NCBI GenBank assembly: GCA_026004195.1
Contig: BPIQ01000001.1
Span: 587,871 to 651,870 of the forward strand
Direction of reading: 5' to 3'
Source: Candidatus Binatia bacterium
GTDB taxonomy: Bacteria > Desulfobacterota > Binatia > HRBIN30 > BPIQ01
DNA length: 64,000 bases
Shown here: piece after piece, positions 52,312-63,433 of the stretch
Numbering within the stretch: position 1 is the first letter of the stretch
Layout of the letters: every line of letters starts with the position of its first letter
The notes under the pieces: model-generated
Seen by the model: the letters and a program-made list of their open reading frames with translations, nothing else
Told to the model about the DNA's origin: nothing
Databases searched by the model: none
Translations under genes and position numbers: made by a program

Positions 52312-52320
52312 GGAGGCACT

Positions 52321-53715
52321 ATGCAACCCGAGCTGAGCCGCGTCATCGAACAGGTCAGCAAGGAAAAGCGGATGGACCGGGAGGTGGTCATCAAGGCGGT
52401 GGAAGAGGCCATGGAAGCCGCCGCGCGGAAGGTGATGGGCATGGAGAGTCGTATCGAGGCCCATTACAACGCCGACCTCGGGGAAGTGGAGCTTTTCAAG
52501 ATCCTGAAGGTCGTCGAACACGTCACCGACCCGGCCAAAGAGATCTCGCTCGAGGCCGCCAGAGCACAGCTCGACCCCGAAGCCCAGATCGGCGACGAAC
52601 TTCTCGAAAAGCTCGACCAGCGATACAGCCGCATCGCGGCGCAGGCCGCCAAGCAAGACCTGATCCAGCGCCTGCGGGCCGCCGAACGGGAAATCATCTA
52701 CAACGAGTTCAAGGACCGGATCGGGGAGCTCACCCACTCCGGGATCGTTCAGCGCTTCGAGAAAAAGAACATCATCGTCAACCTCGGGCGCACGGACGCC
52801 ATCCTACCGGAAAGAGAACAGATCCCGCGCGAACGCTATCGCCAGGGCGATCGCATCCGGGCCTACATTCTGGACGTGGATCCCAACACGAAGGGGCCCC
52901 AGGTCATCCTTTCCCGCACCCACCCCGGTTTCCTCGTCAAACTCTTCGAGCAGGAAGTCCCCGAGATCTACGAAGGCATCGTCGAAATCAAAGCGGCCGC
53001 CCGGGAACCCGGGAGCCGCGCGAAGATCGCCGTGGTGTCCCACGACAAGGACGTCGACCCCGTCGGGGCCTGCGTCGGAATGAAGGGAACCCGCGTGCAA
53101 GCGGTCGTGCAGGAGCTCCGGGGCGAAAAGATCGACATCGTCCCCTGGAGCCCGGATCCGGTGGAATTCGTCTGCCGAGCTCTCGCGCCGGCAAAAGTAT
53201 CGCGCATCGTGATCGACGAGGACGAGCACTCGATGGAAGTGATCGTCCCCGACGACCAGCTTTCTCTCGCCATCGGCAAAAAAGGGCAGAACGTACGACT
53301 CGCTTCTCGGCTGACGGGCTGGAAGCTCGACGTCCGCAGCGAGTCGGAAGTCGAGGCCGAACTCAGAGCAGCCAGGCTTTCTTTGATGGAAGTGCCGGGC
53401 ATGGACGAAGCTCTGGCCGACCTCCTCGTGCAGAACGGCTTCAAGTCCGCCGAGGAACTCGCTCACTCCGACGAGCGGGCACTCGCCGAAATCGAGGGCA
53501 TCGGCCCGGAAAGGGCAAGAGAGCTCCTGCGGGCCGCGAGGGCTCACGTCGAGGAAAAGGCCCGCCTGGAAGCCGAGGCCGAGAAAGCGTCCACCGAACC
53601 CGAGGGAACCGCGCCGCCACCGGACGACACGCAGCTCTCCGCGGGCCCGACGATCGAACCCGCGCCGAGCGAGCCTCCGGTGCTGGAGGCCACGGCCGGG
53701 GGCGAAGAAAAGTAG
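52321..53715 (+). CDS. nusA: Transcription termination/antitermination factor NusA
   Basis: A protein of 464 residues: N-terminal RNA-polymerase-binding domain, S1 domain (GIVQRFEKKNIIVNLGRTDAILP), two KH domains (VGACVGMKGTRVQAVVQELRGEKIDIV and SLAIGKKGQNVRLASRLTGWKLDV), then a C-terminal helix-hairpin-helix (PGMDEALADLLVQNGFKSAEEL). In other bacteria NusA represses its own operon by acting on a leader terminator, and such a terminator is present. Confidence 0.96.
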   Translation: MQPELSRVIEQVSKEKRMDREVVIKAVEEAMEAAARKVMGMESRIEAHYNADLGEVELFKILKVVEHVTDPAKEISLEAARAQLDPEAQIGDELLEKLDQRYSRIAAQAAKQDLIQRLRAAEREIIYNEFKDRIGELTHSGIVQRFEKKNIIVNLGRTDAILPEREQIPRERYRQGDRIRAYILDVDPNTKGPQVILSRTHPGFLVKLFEQEVPEIYEGIVEIKAAAREPGSRAKIAVVSHDKDVDPVGACVGMKGTRVQAVVQELRGEKIDIVPWSPDPVEFVCRALAPAKVSRIVIDEDEHSMEVIVPDDQLSLAIGKKGQNVRLASRLTGWKLDVRSESEVEAELRAARLSLMEVPGMDEALADLLVQNGFKSAEELAHSDERALAEIEGIGPERARELLRAARAHVEEKARLEAEAEKASTEPEGTAPPPDDTQLSAGPTIEPAPSEPPVLEATAGGEEK

Positions 53716-53726
53716 AGAGTGGAGAA

Positions 53727-53984
53727 GTGGGAGTCCACGTGCCGATCCGAACCTGCGTGGGTTGTGGGAAAAAAAGCCCCAAGTCGGAGCTTCTCCGCTT
53801 CACCGCGGTCGAGGGACGCCTCGTCCCGAGCTCCGGGTGCGGCCGGGGAGCCTACCTCCACCGGAACCCCGAGTGTTGGCAGGCCTTTCTCTCTCGCAAG
53901 CCCAAGCTTCGCTCCCTCCGGCGTACGGTCGACAGGGGGCAGCGGCAAGCCCTGATCGAGGAACTCCTCCGCCTTTCGAGGTAA
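53727..53984 (+). CDS. ylxR: YlxR/RnpM family RNA-binding protein
   Basis: Eighty-five residues, DUF448. RTCVGCGKKSPKSELLRF and GRGAYLHRNPECWQAFLSRK are the signature. YlxR (RnpM) binds RNase P RNA in Bacillus. It sits between nusA and infB as usual. GTG 53727 is the proposed start, 11 bases after the nusA stop; GTG 53739 would also work. Confidence 0.92.
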   Translation: MGVHVPIRTCVGCGKKSPKSELLRFTAVEGRLVPSSGCGRGAYLHRNPECWQAFLSRKPKLRSLRRTVDRGQRQALIEELLRLSR

Positions 53985-53990
53985 GCGGTC

Positions 53991-56597
53991 ATGGCTCGAA
54001 AGCGAATCAGCGAGTGGGCGCGGGACTGGGGTGTCGAAAGCCGCGACATCATCTCGGCGCTCCAGAAACACGGATTCGGTACCCGGAAAGCCCAGAGCGC
54101 GATGAGCGAGGAAGAGGCGGACCGGGTGCGTGCCGAGCTCGGTCTCGGGCTGAAACCGGAGTCCGTCGTCGGCAACGAGCGGGTCGTGCGAGACGGCTCG
54201 CAAACCGTCGTCGAGCGGCGTGTCCGCCCCAACGTGATCCGCAGGCGCGCTGCGCAGAACCTCGAGCCCACTCCGCCTCCCGTCGCACCTCCACCCGCGG
54301 AGCCGGCACCCACCGGGGTCGTCGCGCCACCGACTCCCGCCCCGTTCGAGACCACCGTCCCCGAGATCACGCCGCCCGTGCCACCCCCACCGGCTCCCGA
54401 GCCTCCTCCCGTGACCCCGGCGGCCGAAACCGCTCCCCCACCGGCAGTCGAGGCCCGCGAGGCGGAAGAGGTCCCGCCGCCGAGCCCGCAGGAACCTCCC
54501 CTGCTCTCCGAGGACATCCAGAGACCGCGGGTCCTCGGCCGCGTCGACCTGAAAAAGACCTCGCCCGAGCACGCCGGCGACCGGGCATGGGCACAGAAGA
54601 GAACGACCACGCCTCCGGCTCCTACGCCACTCGAACTCGAAGACGAAGCACCTCGCAAGAAGAAGAAGCGGGTCGTCAAGAAGGACCTTCTCGCGGACTT
54701 CCAGGACCGAGAATATCGGCCCACCAAACGACCTCACAAAAAGAAAGCGCAGCCCGGAAAGGAACAGAAGAAACCCGAGATCACCGTCCCGAAGGCCAGC
54801 AAGCGCGTCGTGCGGATCAGCGAGGTCATCACCGTCGGAGAGCTCGCCAAGGCCATGGGCGTCAAGGCGGCGGAAGTCATCAAGAAGCTCATGGAAAACG
54901 GCATGATGGCCACGATCAACCAGGTCCTCGACGCCGACACCGCAGCGCTCGTCGCCTCCGAATTCGACTACACCGTGGAGAACGTCGCCTTCGATGCCGA
55001 GCAGGTCATCGAGGAGGCCCACGAGGCGCAACCGGAAGAGGCGCGGCTCCCGCGACCTCCGGTCGTGACCGTGATGGGCCACGTCGACCACGGCAAGACC
55101 TCGCTTCTCGACGCGATTCGCAAAACGAACGTGACGGCGGAGGAAGCCGGCGGGATCACGCAGCACATCGGCGCGTACCAGGTCCGCATCGACGGCAAGC
55201 AAGTGACCTTCCTCGACACCCCGGGGCACGAAGCGTTCACCTCGATGCGGGCCAGGGGGGCCAAGGTCACCGACATCGTGGTGCTCGTCGTCGCGGCCGA
55301 CGACGGTGTGATGCCGCAGACCGTGGAAGCGATCAACCACGCCCGGGCAGCCGACGTTCCCATACTGGTCGCGATCAACAAGATCGACAAACCGGACGCC
55401 AACCCCGAGCGGGTCAAGCAGGAGCTCGCGAACCACGGTCTCGTCCCCGAAGAGTGGGGAGGGGACACGATCTGCGTACCCGTCTCCGCCAAGACAGGGG
55501 AAGGCCTCTCCACGCTGCTCGAGATGTTGCTCCTGCAGGCGGAAATCCTGGACCTGCGGGCCAACCCGGACAAGCTCGCCCGGGGCACGATCATCGAGGC
55601 CCGACTCGACAGGGGGCGCGGCCCGGTGGCGACCGTGCTCGTACAGGAGGGAACCCTCAAAGTCGGGGACCCGTTCGTCTGCGGTACGACGTACGGCAAG
55701 GTACGGGCCATGATGGACGACAGGGGGCAGCGGGTCGACCGAGCGGGTCCGTCCATGCCCGTGGAGATTCTCGGGCTGCAGTCGGTACCGGAAGCGGGCA
55801 CGGCCTTCGTCGTCGTGGCCGACGAGGCGACGGCCCGGCAGGTGGCCGAGCACCGCAAGACGAAACAGCGAGAAGCGGAGCTCGCCAAGACGAGCCGCGT
55901 GTCCCTCGAGGATCTGTACCAGAGGATCCAGGAAGGAAACGTGAAAGAACTGCGCGTCATCGTGAAAGCGGACGTGCAGGGCTCCGTCGAGGCCCTGACC
56001 GAAGCCCTGCGGCGGCTGTCGACCGACGAGGTCCGCCTCAACGTGATCCACGCGTCCGTCGGCGGCATTTCGGAAAGCGACGTGCTCCTGGCCACCGCTT
56101 CGGATGCCATCATCGTGGGCTTCCACGTGAGACCCGAATCCAAGGCGAGTGCCGTGGCGGAGCGAGAGGGGGTCCAGATTCGCCTCTACAACGTCATCTA
56201 CGACGTCCTGAACGACGTCCGCGCGGCCATGGAGGGGCTGCTCGAGCCGCTGGTCCGCGAAAAGGTCACCGGGAAGGCCGAAGTCCGGCAGGTTTTCCAC
56301 GTGGCGAACTTCGGGGCTGTCGCGGGCTCGGTCGTCGTCGAAGGAAAGATTTCCCGAGGGTCCGCTGCCCGGCTCGTCCGCGACCACGTGGTCGTGTACG
56401 AGGGTCGGATCGCGAGCCTCCGCCGGTTCAAGGACGACGTGAGGGAGGTGGCCTCGGGGCTCGAGTGCGGGATCGGACTCGAGAACTACTCGGACATCAA
56501 GGTGGGGGACGTGATCGAGACCTACGAAACCGAGCGCGTCGTCCGGCGGCTCGGAGCGCCGAGTCCGCGGAGCGTCGGAGCCGAAGGTCACGCCTGA
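53991..56597 (+). CDS. infB: Translation initiation factor IF-2
   Basis: A protein of 868 residues. An IF2_N domain (residues 1-55) is followed by a long Pro/Glu-rich linker and a second IF2_N block ([27 protein letters not shown]). The GTPase domain starts near residue 355 with [31 protein letters not shown] and SAKTG, followed by domains II, III and the C-terminal fMet-tRNA-binding part. It loads initiator tRNA on the 30S subunit. ATG 53991 is six bases after ylxR. Confidence 0.97.
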   Translation: MARKRISEWARDWGVESRDIISALQKHGFGTRKAQSAMSEEEADRVRAELGLGLKPESVVGNERVVRDGSQTVVERRVRPNVIRRRAAQNLEPTPPPVAPPPAEPAPTGVVAPPTPAPFETTVPEITPPVPPPPAPEPPPVTPAAETAPPPAVEAREAEEVPPPSPQEPPLLSEDIQRPRVLGRVDLKKTSPEHAGDRAWAQKRTTTPPAPTPLELEDEAPRKKKKRVVKKDLLADFQDREYRPTKRPHKKKAQPGKEQKKPEITVPKASKRVVRISEVITVGELAKAMGVKAAEVIKKLMENGMMATINQVLDADTAALVASEFDYTVENVAFDAEQVIEEAHEAQPEEARLPRPPVVTVMGHVDHGKTSLLDAIRKTNVTAEEAGGITQHIGAYQVRIDGKQVTFLDTPGHEAFTSMRARGAKVTDIVVLVVAADDGVMPQTVEAINHARAADVPILVAINKIDKPDANPERVKQELANHGLVPEEWGGDTICVPVSAKTGEGLSTLLEMLLLQAEILDLRANPDKLARGTIIEARLDRGRGPVATVLVQEGTLKVGDPFVCGTTYGKVRAMMDDRGQRVDRAGPSMPVEILGLQSVPEAGTAFVVVADEATARQVAEHRKTKQREAELAKTSRVSLEDLYQRIQEGNVKELRVIVKADVQGSVEALTEALRRLSTDEVRLNVIHASVGGISESDVLLATASDAIIVGFHVRPESKASAVAEREGVQIRLYNVIYDVLNDVRAAMEGLLEPLVREKVTGKAEVRQVFHVANFGAVAGSVVVEGKISRGSAARLVRDHVVVYEGRIASLRRFKDDVREVASGLECGIGLENYSDIKVGDVIETYETERVVRRLGAPSPRSVGAEGHA

Positions 56598-56616
56598 GAG
56601 CCCGGAGAGGAACCGC

Positions 56617-56904
56617 ATGGTGGTGGGCATCTTGAAGCTCACCCTCTACCTTCCCGAGAACCACTCCCTGAAAGGCAAGCGGGGTGTCCTCAAGAAAATC
56701 AAGGCGCGGGTGGGCAACAAGTTCAACGTCTCCATCGCGGAATGCGACGCCCACGACCTCTGGCAAAGGGCCGTGCTGGGCATCAGCGCGGTGGGCACGG
56801 AGGTCGGGCACGTCGATGCGTCGCTCCGGGAAGTGTGCACGTTCATCGATTCGCTCCACCTCGCGGAGCTCGGACCCCAAGAGATCGAATTCGTCCACTG
56901 CTGA
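56617..56904 (+). CDS. DUF503 (YlxP) family protein
   Basis: Ninety-five residues. VGILKLTLYLPENHSLKGKR and FNVSIAECDAHDLWQRAVLGI are typical of DUF503, a small ferredoxin-like fold often found between infB and rbfA. Its function is not well defined; the position suggests a role in ribosome assembly. Confidence 0.93.
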   Translation: MVVGILKLTLYLPENHSLKGKRGVLKKIKARVGNKFNVSIAECDAHDLWQRAVLGISAVGTEVGHVDASLREVCTFIDSLHLAELGPQEIEFVHC

Positions 56905-56910
56905 GAAGGC

Positions 56911-57276
56911 GTGTGCGACACCATGGGAGCGCGAAGAGCCGACCGCGTCGCGGACGCGGTCCGGTCGGCGCTGGCCGAAATCCTGTTGAAAGAGGCCAAG
57001 GACCCGCGAATCGGGTTCGTGACCCTGACCGAGGTCCGCATGAGCGACGACCTCCGGCACGCGCGCGTCTATTTCAGCGTCCTGGGAGACGAAGAGGCGC
57101 GCCGCCGCTCGCTCGAGGGGCTCGAGAGCGCGGCACCCTTCCTGCGCCGCGAAGTCGGTAGACGGCTTCGGCTGCGTTTCGCACCCGAGATCGTGTTCCG
57201 GTTCGACCCGAGGCCCACCGAGGCCGAGCACGTGGCGAGGCTCCTGCGAGGGCACCCTCGCGACGAAGAGGAGTGA
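56911..57276 (+). CDS. rbfA: Ribosome-binding factor A
   Basis: About 121 residues. KH-type fold: [51 protein letters not shown] is the family core (shown here by its parts: [27 protein letters not shown] and ARVYFSVLG). It works in late 30S assembly near helix 1 of 16S rRNA. The start is GTG 56911, with ATG 56923 a good alternative. It lies six bases after the DUF503 gene. Confidence 0.94.
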   Translation: MCDTMGARRADRVADAVRSALAEILLKEAKDPRIGFVTLTEVRMSDDLRHARVYFSVLGDEEARRRSLEGLESAAPFLRREVGRRLRLRFAPEIVFRFDPRPTEAEHVARLLRGHPRDEEE

Positions 57277-57285
57277 GGGGGTCCG

Positions 57286-58173
57286 GTGGACGGAATCCTC
57301 GTCGTGGACAAGCCGGAAGGCCCCACCTCGGCGGCCGTCGTCCGGGAGGCGCAGAAACTCTTGCGGACGAAAGTCGGGCACCTCGGGACGCTCGATCCGC
57401 TCGCCACCGGGGTCCTACCGCTCTGCGTCGGCGAAGGGACGAAAGTGTCGCAGTTTCTCGTCGGGGCCGAGAAGGAATACGAGGGGAAAATCCGACTCGG
57501 GAAGCGAACGGACACCGGCGACCTGGCGGGCCAGGTGGTCGAAGAGGCCCCGGTCCCGCCGATCGACGCCTCGGAGTGTCGGCGGGTGGCCGCGCAGTTC
57601 GAGGGCAAGCGGCTCCAGGTTCCGCCGATGCATTCCGCGATCAAACGGGAGGGTGTCCCCCTCTACAAGCTCGCGCGCCGTGGCATCGAAGTCCGGAGAG
57701 AGGCTCGACCGGTGGAAATCTTCGAACTCGGCCTCGAACCGGACGGACCCGATCGGCTCGCTTTCCGCGTCGTGTGCTCGAAAGGAACCTACGTCCGGGT
57801 CCTGGCCGAGGAAATCGCCCGGGCTCTCGGGACCGTGGGAGTCCTGGAAAAGCTCCGACGGCTGCGCTTCGGACCATTCCGGATCGAGCGAGCCCTGGCC
57901 TTTCCCTTCGCCGCGGACGAAGCCAGAGAACGGATGGTCGGACTGCGGGAAGCCCTCGAGGGCCTACCGGAGTGGCACCTCGCGCAAGAACCCGCCCGAC
58001 GGGCCAGGCAGGGCCAGGTTTCCGTACTTCTCGGCCTTCCCCGGCCCCCGGGCCCGGATTCGCTGGCCAAGCTCGTCGACCCCGAGGGGAGGCTCGTGGC
58101 CGTCCTGCGAGCGGACGCCAGGGGGAACTGGACCTACGCGAGAGTTTTTCCGTCACGGCCCGCAGGAGCCTAG
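57286..58173 (+). CDS. truB: tRNA pseudouridine(55) synthase TruB
   Basis: A protein of 295 residues beginning with a GTG. The catalytic Asp is in [55 protein letters not shown] and [19 protein letters not shown] are further TruB motifs. It makes pseudouridine 55 in the T-arm of tRNAs. The C-terminal ~60 residues form a PUA-like domain. rpsO follows after 71 bases, with its own promoter. Confidence 0.96.
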   Translation: MDGILVVDKPEGPTSAAVVREAQKLLRTKVGHLGTLDPLATGVLPLCVGEGTKVSQFLVGAEKEYEGKIRLGKRTDTGDLAGQVVEEAPVPPIDASECRRVAAQFEGKRLQVPPMHSAIKREGVPLYKLARRGIEVRREARPVEIFELGLEPDGPDRLAFRVVCSKGTYVRVLAEEIARALGTVGVLEKLRRLRFGPFRIERALAFPFAADEARERMVGLREALEGLPEWHLAQEPARRARQGQVSVLLGLPRPPGPDSLAKLVDPEGRLVAVLRADARGNWTYARVFPSRPAGA

Positions 58174-58185
58174 GGGTGCTCCAGC

Positions 58186-58214
58186 TTTACATTGGCGCCC
58201 CCCTGTGGTACCAA
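58186..58214 (+). promoter_or_regulatory. Promoter of rpsO (and probably pnp)
   Basis: TTTACA (58186-58191), 17-base spacer, TACCAA (58209-58214). The 12 bases CTGTGGTACCAA around the -10 are identical to those of the rimP operon promoter. A GGAGG site precedes ATG 58245. Confidence 0.6.
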
Positions 58215-58244
58215 GCCGGCGAGAAACGAGAAGGTTGGAGGTTT

Positions 58245-58514
58245 ATGGCATTACTTCCGCAGCAGAAGCGGGAGTTGGTCGAGGCGTACGGGCGGGCTCC
58301 GAAGGATACCGGGTCTCCGGAAGTTCAGGTGGCTCTGTTGACCGCCCGAATCGAGTACCTTACCGAGCACTTCAAGACGCACAAAAAAGACCACCATTCC
58401 CGTAGAGGGCTCTTGAAGCTGGTCGGTCAAAGGCGGCGCTTGCTCGAGTACCTCAAGCGTCGGGACAACGAACGCTACAAGGCCCTGATCGAGCGCTTGG
58501 GCCTCCGCAAGTAG
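58245..58514 (+). CDS. rpsO: 30S ribosomal protein S15
   Basis: Eighty-nine residues. [49 protein letters not shown] are the S15 core. It binds helices 20-22 of 16S rRNA. rpsO-pnp order is conserved in many bacteria. ATG 58245 is preceded by GGAGG. Confidence 0.98.
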   Translation: MALLPQQKRELVEAYGRAPKDTGSPEVQVALLTARIEYLTEHFKTHKKDHHSRRGLLKLVGQRRRLLEYLKRRDNERYKALIERLGLRK

Positions 58515-58572
58515 GCCTCTCGCACCACCCTCCCCGTCCTGCGGGCCCTTCAACCGCTCCAGGGAGGCCACG

Positions 58573-60723
58573 ATGTACCGCAAAGTCGAAACCGAGTTCC
58601 ACGGGCGACCGCTCTCGATCGAAACGGGCCGCCTCGCCAAGCAAGCTCACGGGTCCGCGCTGGTTCGCTACGGCGAGACCGTCGTCCTCGCCACCGCCGT
58701 GTCGGCCTACCAGGGGCGCGAGGGAATCGACTTCTTCCCCCTGACGGTCGACTACCTCGAACGCACCTTCGCAGCGGGAAAGATCCCCGGCGGCTTTTTC
58801 AAGCGAGAAGGTCGGCCTTCCGAAAAAGAAATCCTCACTTCCCGCTTGATCGACAGACCCATTCGCCCCCTTTTCCCGCCCGGTTACGCCTGCGAGACCC
58901 AGGTCATCGCCACGGTGCTGTCGTTCGACCGGGAAAACGACCCGGACGTCGTGGCGCTTCTGGCTGCTTCCACGGCGCTGCACGTCTCCGACATTCCGTT
59001 TCTCGGTCCCATCGGTGCCGTACGGGTCGGGCGGCTCGACGGCCGGTTCGTGATCAACCCCACGACCGAGCAGCTCGAGCGGTCGGACCTGAACCTCGTG
59101 CTCGCCGGCACCCGTCAGGGGATCGTGATGGTCGAGGCGGGCGCCCGCTTCGTCCCCGAGGAGGCGATGCTCGACGCCCTCTACTTCGGGCACGAAGCCC
59201 TGCAACCCTTGCTCTCTCTGCAGGAAGACCTCCGGGAGACCGCGGGAAAGCCGAAACGCGAGTTCGAGCCTCCCGCTCGGGACGAAGAACTCCGACGCCG
59301 GGTCCGGGAGTTCGCCTCCCCGAAAATCGAGGCGGCACTCCAGGAACCGGCCAAACAGCAACGTGCCGATGCCCTCGAGCAGGCGAAAGAGGAGACGGTG
59401 GCGACCCTCGCTGCCGAGGGTTTCGCCGGTCGCGAGAAGGAACTCGCCGACGCCTTCGAGGATGCCGTGCGGGAGCGCGTGCGGCAGATGATCGTCCAGG
59501 AGAACCGGCGGGTGGACGGCCGCGGGCTGGCCGAACTGCGCGACATCTCTTGCGAGGTCGAAGTTCTCCCACGCACCCACGGCTCCGCCCTTTTCACGCG
59601 GGGAGAAACCCAGGCGCTCGTCGTCACGACGCTCGGTACTTCCTCGGACGAGCAGAAAATCGACGCCCTGCTCGGCGAGCAGTACAAGAAGTTCATGCTC
59701 CACTACAACTTCCCGCCGTTCAGCGTCGGGGAAATCCGTTTCCTGCGCAGCCCCGGTCGGCGGGAAGTCGGCCACGGCGCGCTGGCGGAACGGGCCCTCT
59801 CCCCGGTTCTTCCGGCCGAAGAAGAGTTTCCGTACACGATCCGGATCGTCTCCGAGATCCTCGAATCGAACGGCTCCTCTTCGATGGCGACCGTGTGCGG
59901 GGGGAGCCTCGCGCTCATGGACGCGGGGGTGCCGATTTCCGCCCCCGTGGCGGGGATCGCCATGGGACTGATCCAGGAAGGGGAAGAGGTGCGAATCCTT
60001 TCCGACATCCTCGGAGACGAGGACCACCTCGGCGACATGGACTTCAAGGTCGCGGGTACCGCCGACGGTGTGACGGCCCTGCAGATGGACATCAAAATTC
60101 CCTCGGTCGACCGGGAGGTCATGCGGCGCGCCCTCGAGCAGGCCAGGGAGGGGCGCCTTCAGATCCTCGAAATCATGCGGCGGGCCATTGCCGAGCCGAG
60201 AAAGGACATTTCCGTCCACGCGCCGCGGATCGTGACGTTCCACATCAAGCCGGAGAAAATCCGGGACGTCATCGGGCCGGGAGGCAAGGTGATCCGCGCC
60301 ATCGTGGAAGACACGGGCTGCAAGATCGACATCGAAGACGACGGGACGGTCGTGGTCGCTTCCACCAACCAGGAGGCCATGCGGCGGGCGATCGACCAGA
60401 TCCAGGCGATCGTGGCGGAGGTCGAAGTCGGGAAGATCTACAAGGGAAAGGTGCGCCGGATCGTGGACTTCGGCGCTTTCGTGGAAATTCTACCGGGAAC
60501 CGACGGGCTCTTGCACATCTCGCAAATCGGGCCGGGAAGGGTGCACCGGGTCACGGACGTGCTGCGCGAAGGGGACGAGGTGATGGTGAAAGTACTCGAG
60601 GTCGACCGTTCCGGAAAGATCCGTTTGAGCCGCAAGGAAGCGATGGCAGAGCTCGAAAAGGGCGGCGACAAGAACAAACAGAGGCCCCGCGCGGGAGGCG
60701 GAAACCCGGCGAGGCCTTCCTGA
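58573..60723 (+). CDS. pnp: Polyribonucleotide nucleotidyltransferase (PNPase)
   Basis: A protein of 716 residues. Two RNase PH domains (first: [28 protein letters not shown]; second: [31 protein letters not shown], with the phosphate-binding [12 protein letters not shown]), a helical domain between them, a KH domain ([25 protein letters not shown]) and an S1 domain ([28 protein letters not shown]). It degrades RNA 3' to 5' by phosphorolysis. AGGGAGG precedes ATG 58573. Its stop overlaps the next start. Confidence 0.98.
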   Translation: MYRKVETEFHGRPLSIETGRLAKQAHGSALVRYGETVVLATAVSAYQGREGIDFFPLTVDYLERTFAAGKIPGGFFKREGRPSEKEILTSRLIDRPIRPLFPPGYACETQVIATVLSFDRENDPDVVALLAASTALHVSDIPFLGPIGAVRVGRLDGRFVINPTTEQLERSDLNLVLAGTRQGIVMVEAGARFVPEEAMLDALYFGHEALQPLLSLQEDLRETAGKPKREFEPPARDEELRRRVREFASPKIEAALQEPAKQQRADALEQAKEETVATLAAEGFAGREKELADAFEDAVRERVRQMIVQENRRVDGRGLAELRDISCEVEVLPRTHGSALFTRGETQALVVTTLGTSSDEQKIDALLGEQYKKFMLHYNFPPFSVGEIRFLRSPGRREVGHGALAERALSPVLPAEEEFPYTIRIVSEILESNGSSSMATVCGGSLALMDAGVPISAPVAGIAMGLIQEGEEVRILSDILGDEDHLGDMDFKVAGTADGVTALQMDIKIPSVDREVMRRALEQAREGRLQILEIMRRAIAEPRKDISVHAPRIVTFHIKPEKIRDVIGPGGKVIRAIVEDTGCKIDIEDDGTVVVASTNQEAMRRAIDQIQAIVAEVEVGKIYKGKVRRIVDFGAFVEILPGTDGLLHISQIGPGRVHRVTDVLREGDEVMVKVLEVDRSGKIRLSRKEAMAELEKGGDKNKQRPRAGGGNPARPS

Positions 60724-61982
60724 TGACGCGCCGCTCGACGCTGTCGAACGGAATCCGGGTCCTCACCCACTCCATCCCGAACTCCCCCTCGGTCACCCTG
60801 GGGATCTGGGTTCGGAACGGCTCCCGTTTCGAGGAGCGAGAACAGGGAGGGATCTCCCACTTTCTCGAACACCTGATCTTCAAAGGCACGGAGCGGAGAA
60901 CCGCGAGGCAAATCGCCCAGGAAATCGACGCGGTAGGAGGCATCCTGAACGCCTTCACGGGGAAAGAGTACACCTGTTACTACGCCAAAGTCCTCGGCGA
61001 GCACCTTCCCGTCGCGCAGGATCTTCTGGCGGACATCTTCTGTCACTCCACGTTCCCTCCCGAAGAAATCGACCGCGAGCGAAGCGTCGTGATCCAGGAG
61101 ATCCTGCAGAACGAGGACACGCCCGACGACTACGTGCACGACCTCTTCAACCTCCGGTTCTGGCCCGACCACCCTCTCGGCTGGCCCATCTGCGGCAGCG
61201 TCGAGACCATCCGGCGGCTCGGCCGCGAGGACTTCCTCCGTTTCTTCGAAGCCCGCTACCGCCCCGACCGGGTTCTTCTCGTGGCGGCGGGTCGGGTCGA
61301 ACACGACCGCTTCCACGACTGGGCGGAACGGGTCTTCGGCGCCCTGGACGGGCGTTCGCAGATTCCCCCGGTCTTCCCCCCGGAACCGAAGTCCGGCATT
61401 TCCGTCGTGCCGCGCTCGCTCGAACAAGTCCACATCTGCATGGGCCTCCCCGCGGTCGCCCAAGCCGCACCGGATCGCTTCGCCGGCTACGTGCTCAACA
61501 CCGTGCTCGGCGGTGGCATGAGCTCCCGGCTCTTCCAGGAAATTCGCGAGCGCAGAGGCCGGGCCTATTCGGTGTATTCCTTCCTGTCCTCCTACTCCGA
61601 CTGCGGCTATCTCGGGATCTACGTGGCGACGAGCCCCGAGTGGGTCGAAGAAGTGATCGCCGTCACGCGCGACGAGCTCTTGCGACTGGCCACGGAGAAA
61701 GTTCCCGACGACGAGCTCGAACGCGCCAAGAACCAGCTCAAGGGCAACCTCTTTCTCGCCCTCGAGACCAGCGAGCACCACATGCACAGGATCGCGAGAA
61801 ACGAGATCTACCACGGGCGGGACATCCCCCCGTCCGAAGTTGCGGCGTGCGTGGAAGCGGTCTCGTCCGAGGACGTGCTGGATTTCGCGCGGTCCTACGT
61901 CGTACTCGACCGTCTCGCCGTGACACTGCTCGGGGACCTCGAGGGCCGCGAGCTCAAGCCCGATATCCTCACCGCCGCTTGA
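60723..61982 (+). CDS. M16 family zinc peptidase (mitochondrial-processing-peptidase-like)
   Basis: A protein of 419 residues. The inverted zinc motif HFLEH is in [15 protein letters not shown] and the third ligand Glu is in [17 protein letters not shown]. The C-terminal half has [20 protein letters not shown] and the clamp region. Such YmxG/PqqL-type peptidases commonly follow pnp. The physiological substrate is unknown. The ATG shares one base with the pnp stop (60723). Confidence 0.94.
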   Translation: MTRRSTLSNGIRVLTHSIPNSPSVTLGIWVRNGSRFEEREQGGISHFLEHLIFKGTERRTARQIAQEIDAVGGILNAFTGKEYTCYYAKVLGEHLPVAQDLLADIFCHSTFPPEEIDRERSVVIQEILQNEDTPDDYVHDLFNLRFWPDHPLGWPICGSVETIRRLGREDFLRFFEARYRPDRVLLVAAGRVEHDRFHDWAERVFGALDGRSQIPPVFPPEPKSGISVVPRSLEQVHICMGLPAVAQAAPDRFAGYVLNTVLGGGMSSRLFQEIRERRGRAYSVYSFLSSYSDCGYLGIYVATSPEWVEEVIAVTRDELLRLATEKVPDDELERAKNQLKGNLFLALETSEHHMHRIARNEIYHGRDIPPSEVAACVEAVSSEDVLDFARSYVVLDRLAVTLLGDLEGRELKPDILTAA

Positions 61983-61984
61983 AA

Positions 61985-62443
61985 ATGACCGAGCCCGTGG
62001 TGGTGCGAGTCCGACGCGTGCGGCCCGAGTGCCGGGACCTTCCCCTCCCCCGCTACATGAGCCCCGGTGCCGCCGGGATGGACGTGTGCGCCGCGATCAC
62101 CGAACCCCTCGAACTCCGTCCGGGCGAGCGGGCTCTCGTGCCCACGGGCCTCGCGCTCGACGTACCCGAGGGCTACGAAGCCCAGATCCGACCCCGCAGC
62201 GGTCTCGCCTGGGAAGCGGGCATCACGCTGCTGAATTCCCCCGGAACGATCGACAGCGACTACCGAGGGGAAGTGCAGATTCTCGTCGTGAACCTCGGGG
62301 AACGGGAGTTCGTCATCCGACGGGGGGATCGGATCGCGCAGATCGTCGTCGCTCCCGTGGCGCGCGCCGTCCTCTCGGAAGTCGACGCGCTCGCGCCCAC
62401 GGCCAGGGGCTCGGCAGGTTTCGGTGCCACGGGCCGGCGCTGA
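61985..62443 (+). CDS. dut: dUTP diphosphatase
   Basis: A protein of 152 residues with all five dUTPase motifs: [43 protein letters not shown] and the C-terminal [10 protein letters not shown] lid. The trimeric enzyme removes dUTP and makes dUMP. The ATG is two bases after the M16 stop. Confidence 0.97.
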   Translation: MTEPVVVRVRRVRPECRDLPLPRYMSPGAAGMDVCAAITEPLELRPGERALVPTGLALDVPEGYEAQIRPRSGLAWEAGITLLNSPGTIDSDYRGEVQILVVNLGEREFVIRRGDRIAQIVVAPVARAVLSEVDALAPTARGSAGFGATGRR

Positions 62444-62459
62444 GGGGAGGTCGGATCCC

Positions 62460-62699
62460 GTGCGCGTCCGCGTCTACGTCATGCCCCGAGAGGACATCCT
62501 CGACCCGCAGGGAAAGGCCGTCGAAGAGTCGCTCCACTCCCTCGGGTTCACGGAAGTCCGGAGCGCCCGGCTCGGCAAGCGGATCGACCTCGAGCTGGAG
62601 GAAACGGACGAAGAACGGGCTCGGTCCCGCGTGGACGAAATGTGCCGGAAGCTGCTCGCGAACGAGGTGATCGAGGACTACTCGTTCGAGATCGTCTGA
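62460..62699 (+). CDS. purS: Phosphoribosylformylglycinamidine synthase subunit PurS
   Basis: Seventy-nine residues. [27 protein letters not shown] and the C-terminal [15 protein letters not shown] are the PurS pattern. It bridges PurL and PurQ in the three-part FGAM synthase. It starts at GTG 62460 after a short gap from dut, and purQ follows after 11 bases. Confidence 0.94.
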   Translation: MRVRVYVMPREDILDPQGKAVEESLHSLGFTEVRSARLGKRIDLELEETDEERARSRVDEMCRKLLANEVIEDYSFEIV

Positions 62700-62710
62700 G
62701 GGGCGAAGTC

Positions 62711-63433
62711 GTGCGCTGGGGCGTGGTCACGTTTCCGGGATCGAACGACGACCGCGACGCCGTGTACGCGCTCGAGACGGTTCTCGGGGCACCCGTCGTG
62801 TCGCTCTGGCACAAGGACCGCTCCCTCGGGGGGGTGGACTGCGTCGTCCTGCCGGGCGGCTTTTCCTACGGAGATTACCTGCGCTGCGGGGCCATGGCCC
62901 GGTTTTCCCCCATCATGCAGAGTGTCGTCGAGTTCGCGCGGGACGGCGGACTCGTGCTGGGCATCTGCAACGGTTTCCAGATCGCCTGCGAAGCCGGGCT
63001 TCTCCCGGGGGCCCTCGTCCGAAACCGATCTCTGCGCTTCGTCTGCCGGGACGTCCACGTCCGCGTCGAGCGGTCGGACTCCCCCTTCACCGCACTCTGT
63101 CGGCCGGGAGAAGTCCTCCGCCTGCCCGTCAAGCACGGGGCCGGCTGTTACGTCGCGGCGCCGGCGACGCTCGAGCGGCTCGAGGCCGAGGGCCGGGTCC
63201 TCTTCCGCTACGTCGACGCCGCGGGTCGACCCACCCCGGAAGCGAACCCCAACGGCTCGCTGCACAACATCGCGGGAGTGACGAACGAGAGGGGAAACGT
63301 CGTGGGCCTCATGCCCCACGTCGAACACGCCACGGAATCGCTCCTCGGCAGCGAAGACGGCCTGAAGATCTTCCGCTCGGTCCTCTCCCACTTCCACGAA
63401 CCGCTCCCCCGCCGGACCGTTTCCTCGCCGTGA
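62711..63433 (+). CDS. purQ: Phosphoribosylformylglycinamidine synthase subunit PurQ (glutaminase)
   Basis: A protein of 240 residues with a class I glutamine amidotransferase fold. The nucleophile is in [30 protein letters not shown] is also typical, and His/Glu of the triad are in MPHVEHATE. It supplies ammonia to PurL. It starts at GTG 62711; its stop overlaps the purL start (GTGA). Confidence 0.97.
   Translation: MRWGVVTFPGSNDDRDAVYALETVLGAPVVSLWHKDRSLGGVDCVVLPGGFSYGDYLRCGAMARFSPIMQSVVEFARDGGLVLGICNGFQIACEAGLLPGALVRNRSLRFVCRDVHVRVERSDSPFTALCRPGEVLRLPVKHGAGCYVAAPATLERLEAEGRVLFRYVDAAGRPTPEANPNGSLHNIAGVTNERGNVVGLMPHVEHATESLLGSEDGLKIFRSVLSHFHEPLPRRTVSSP

Noticed and set aside
52804-53547. 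Minus-strand frame inside nusA
   Set aside because: Shadow of NusA KH domains; no start signal and no homology seen.
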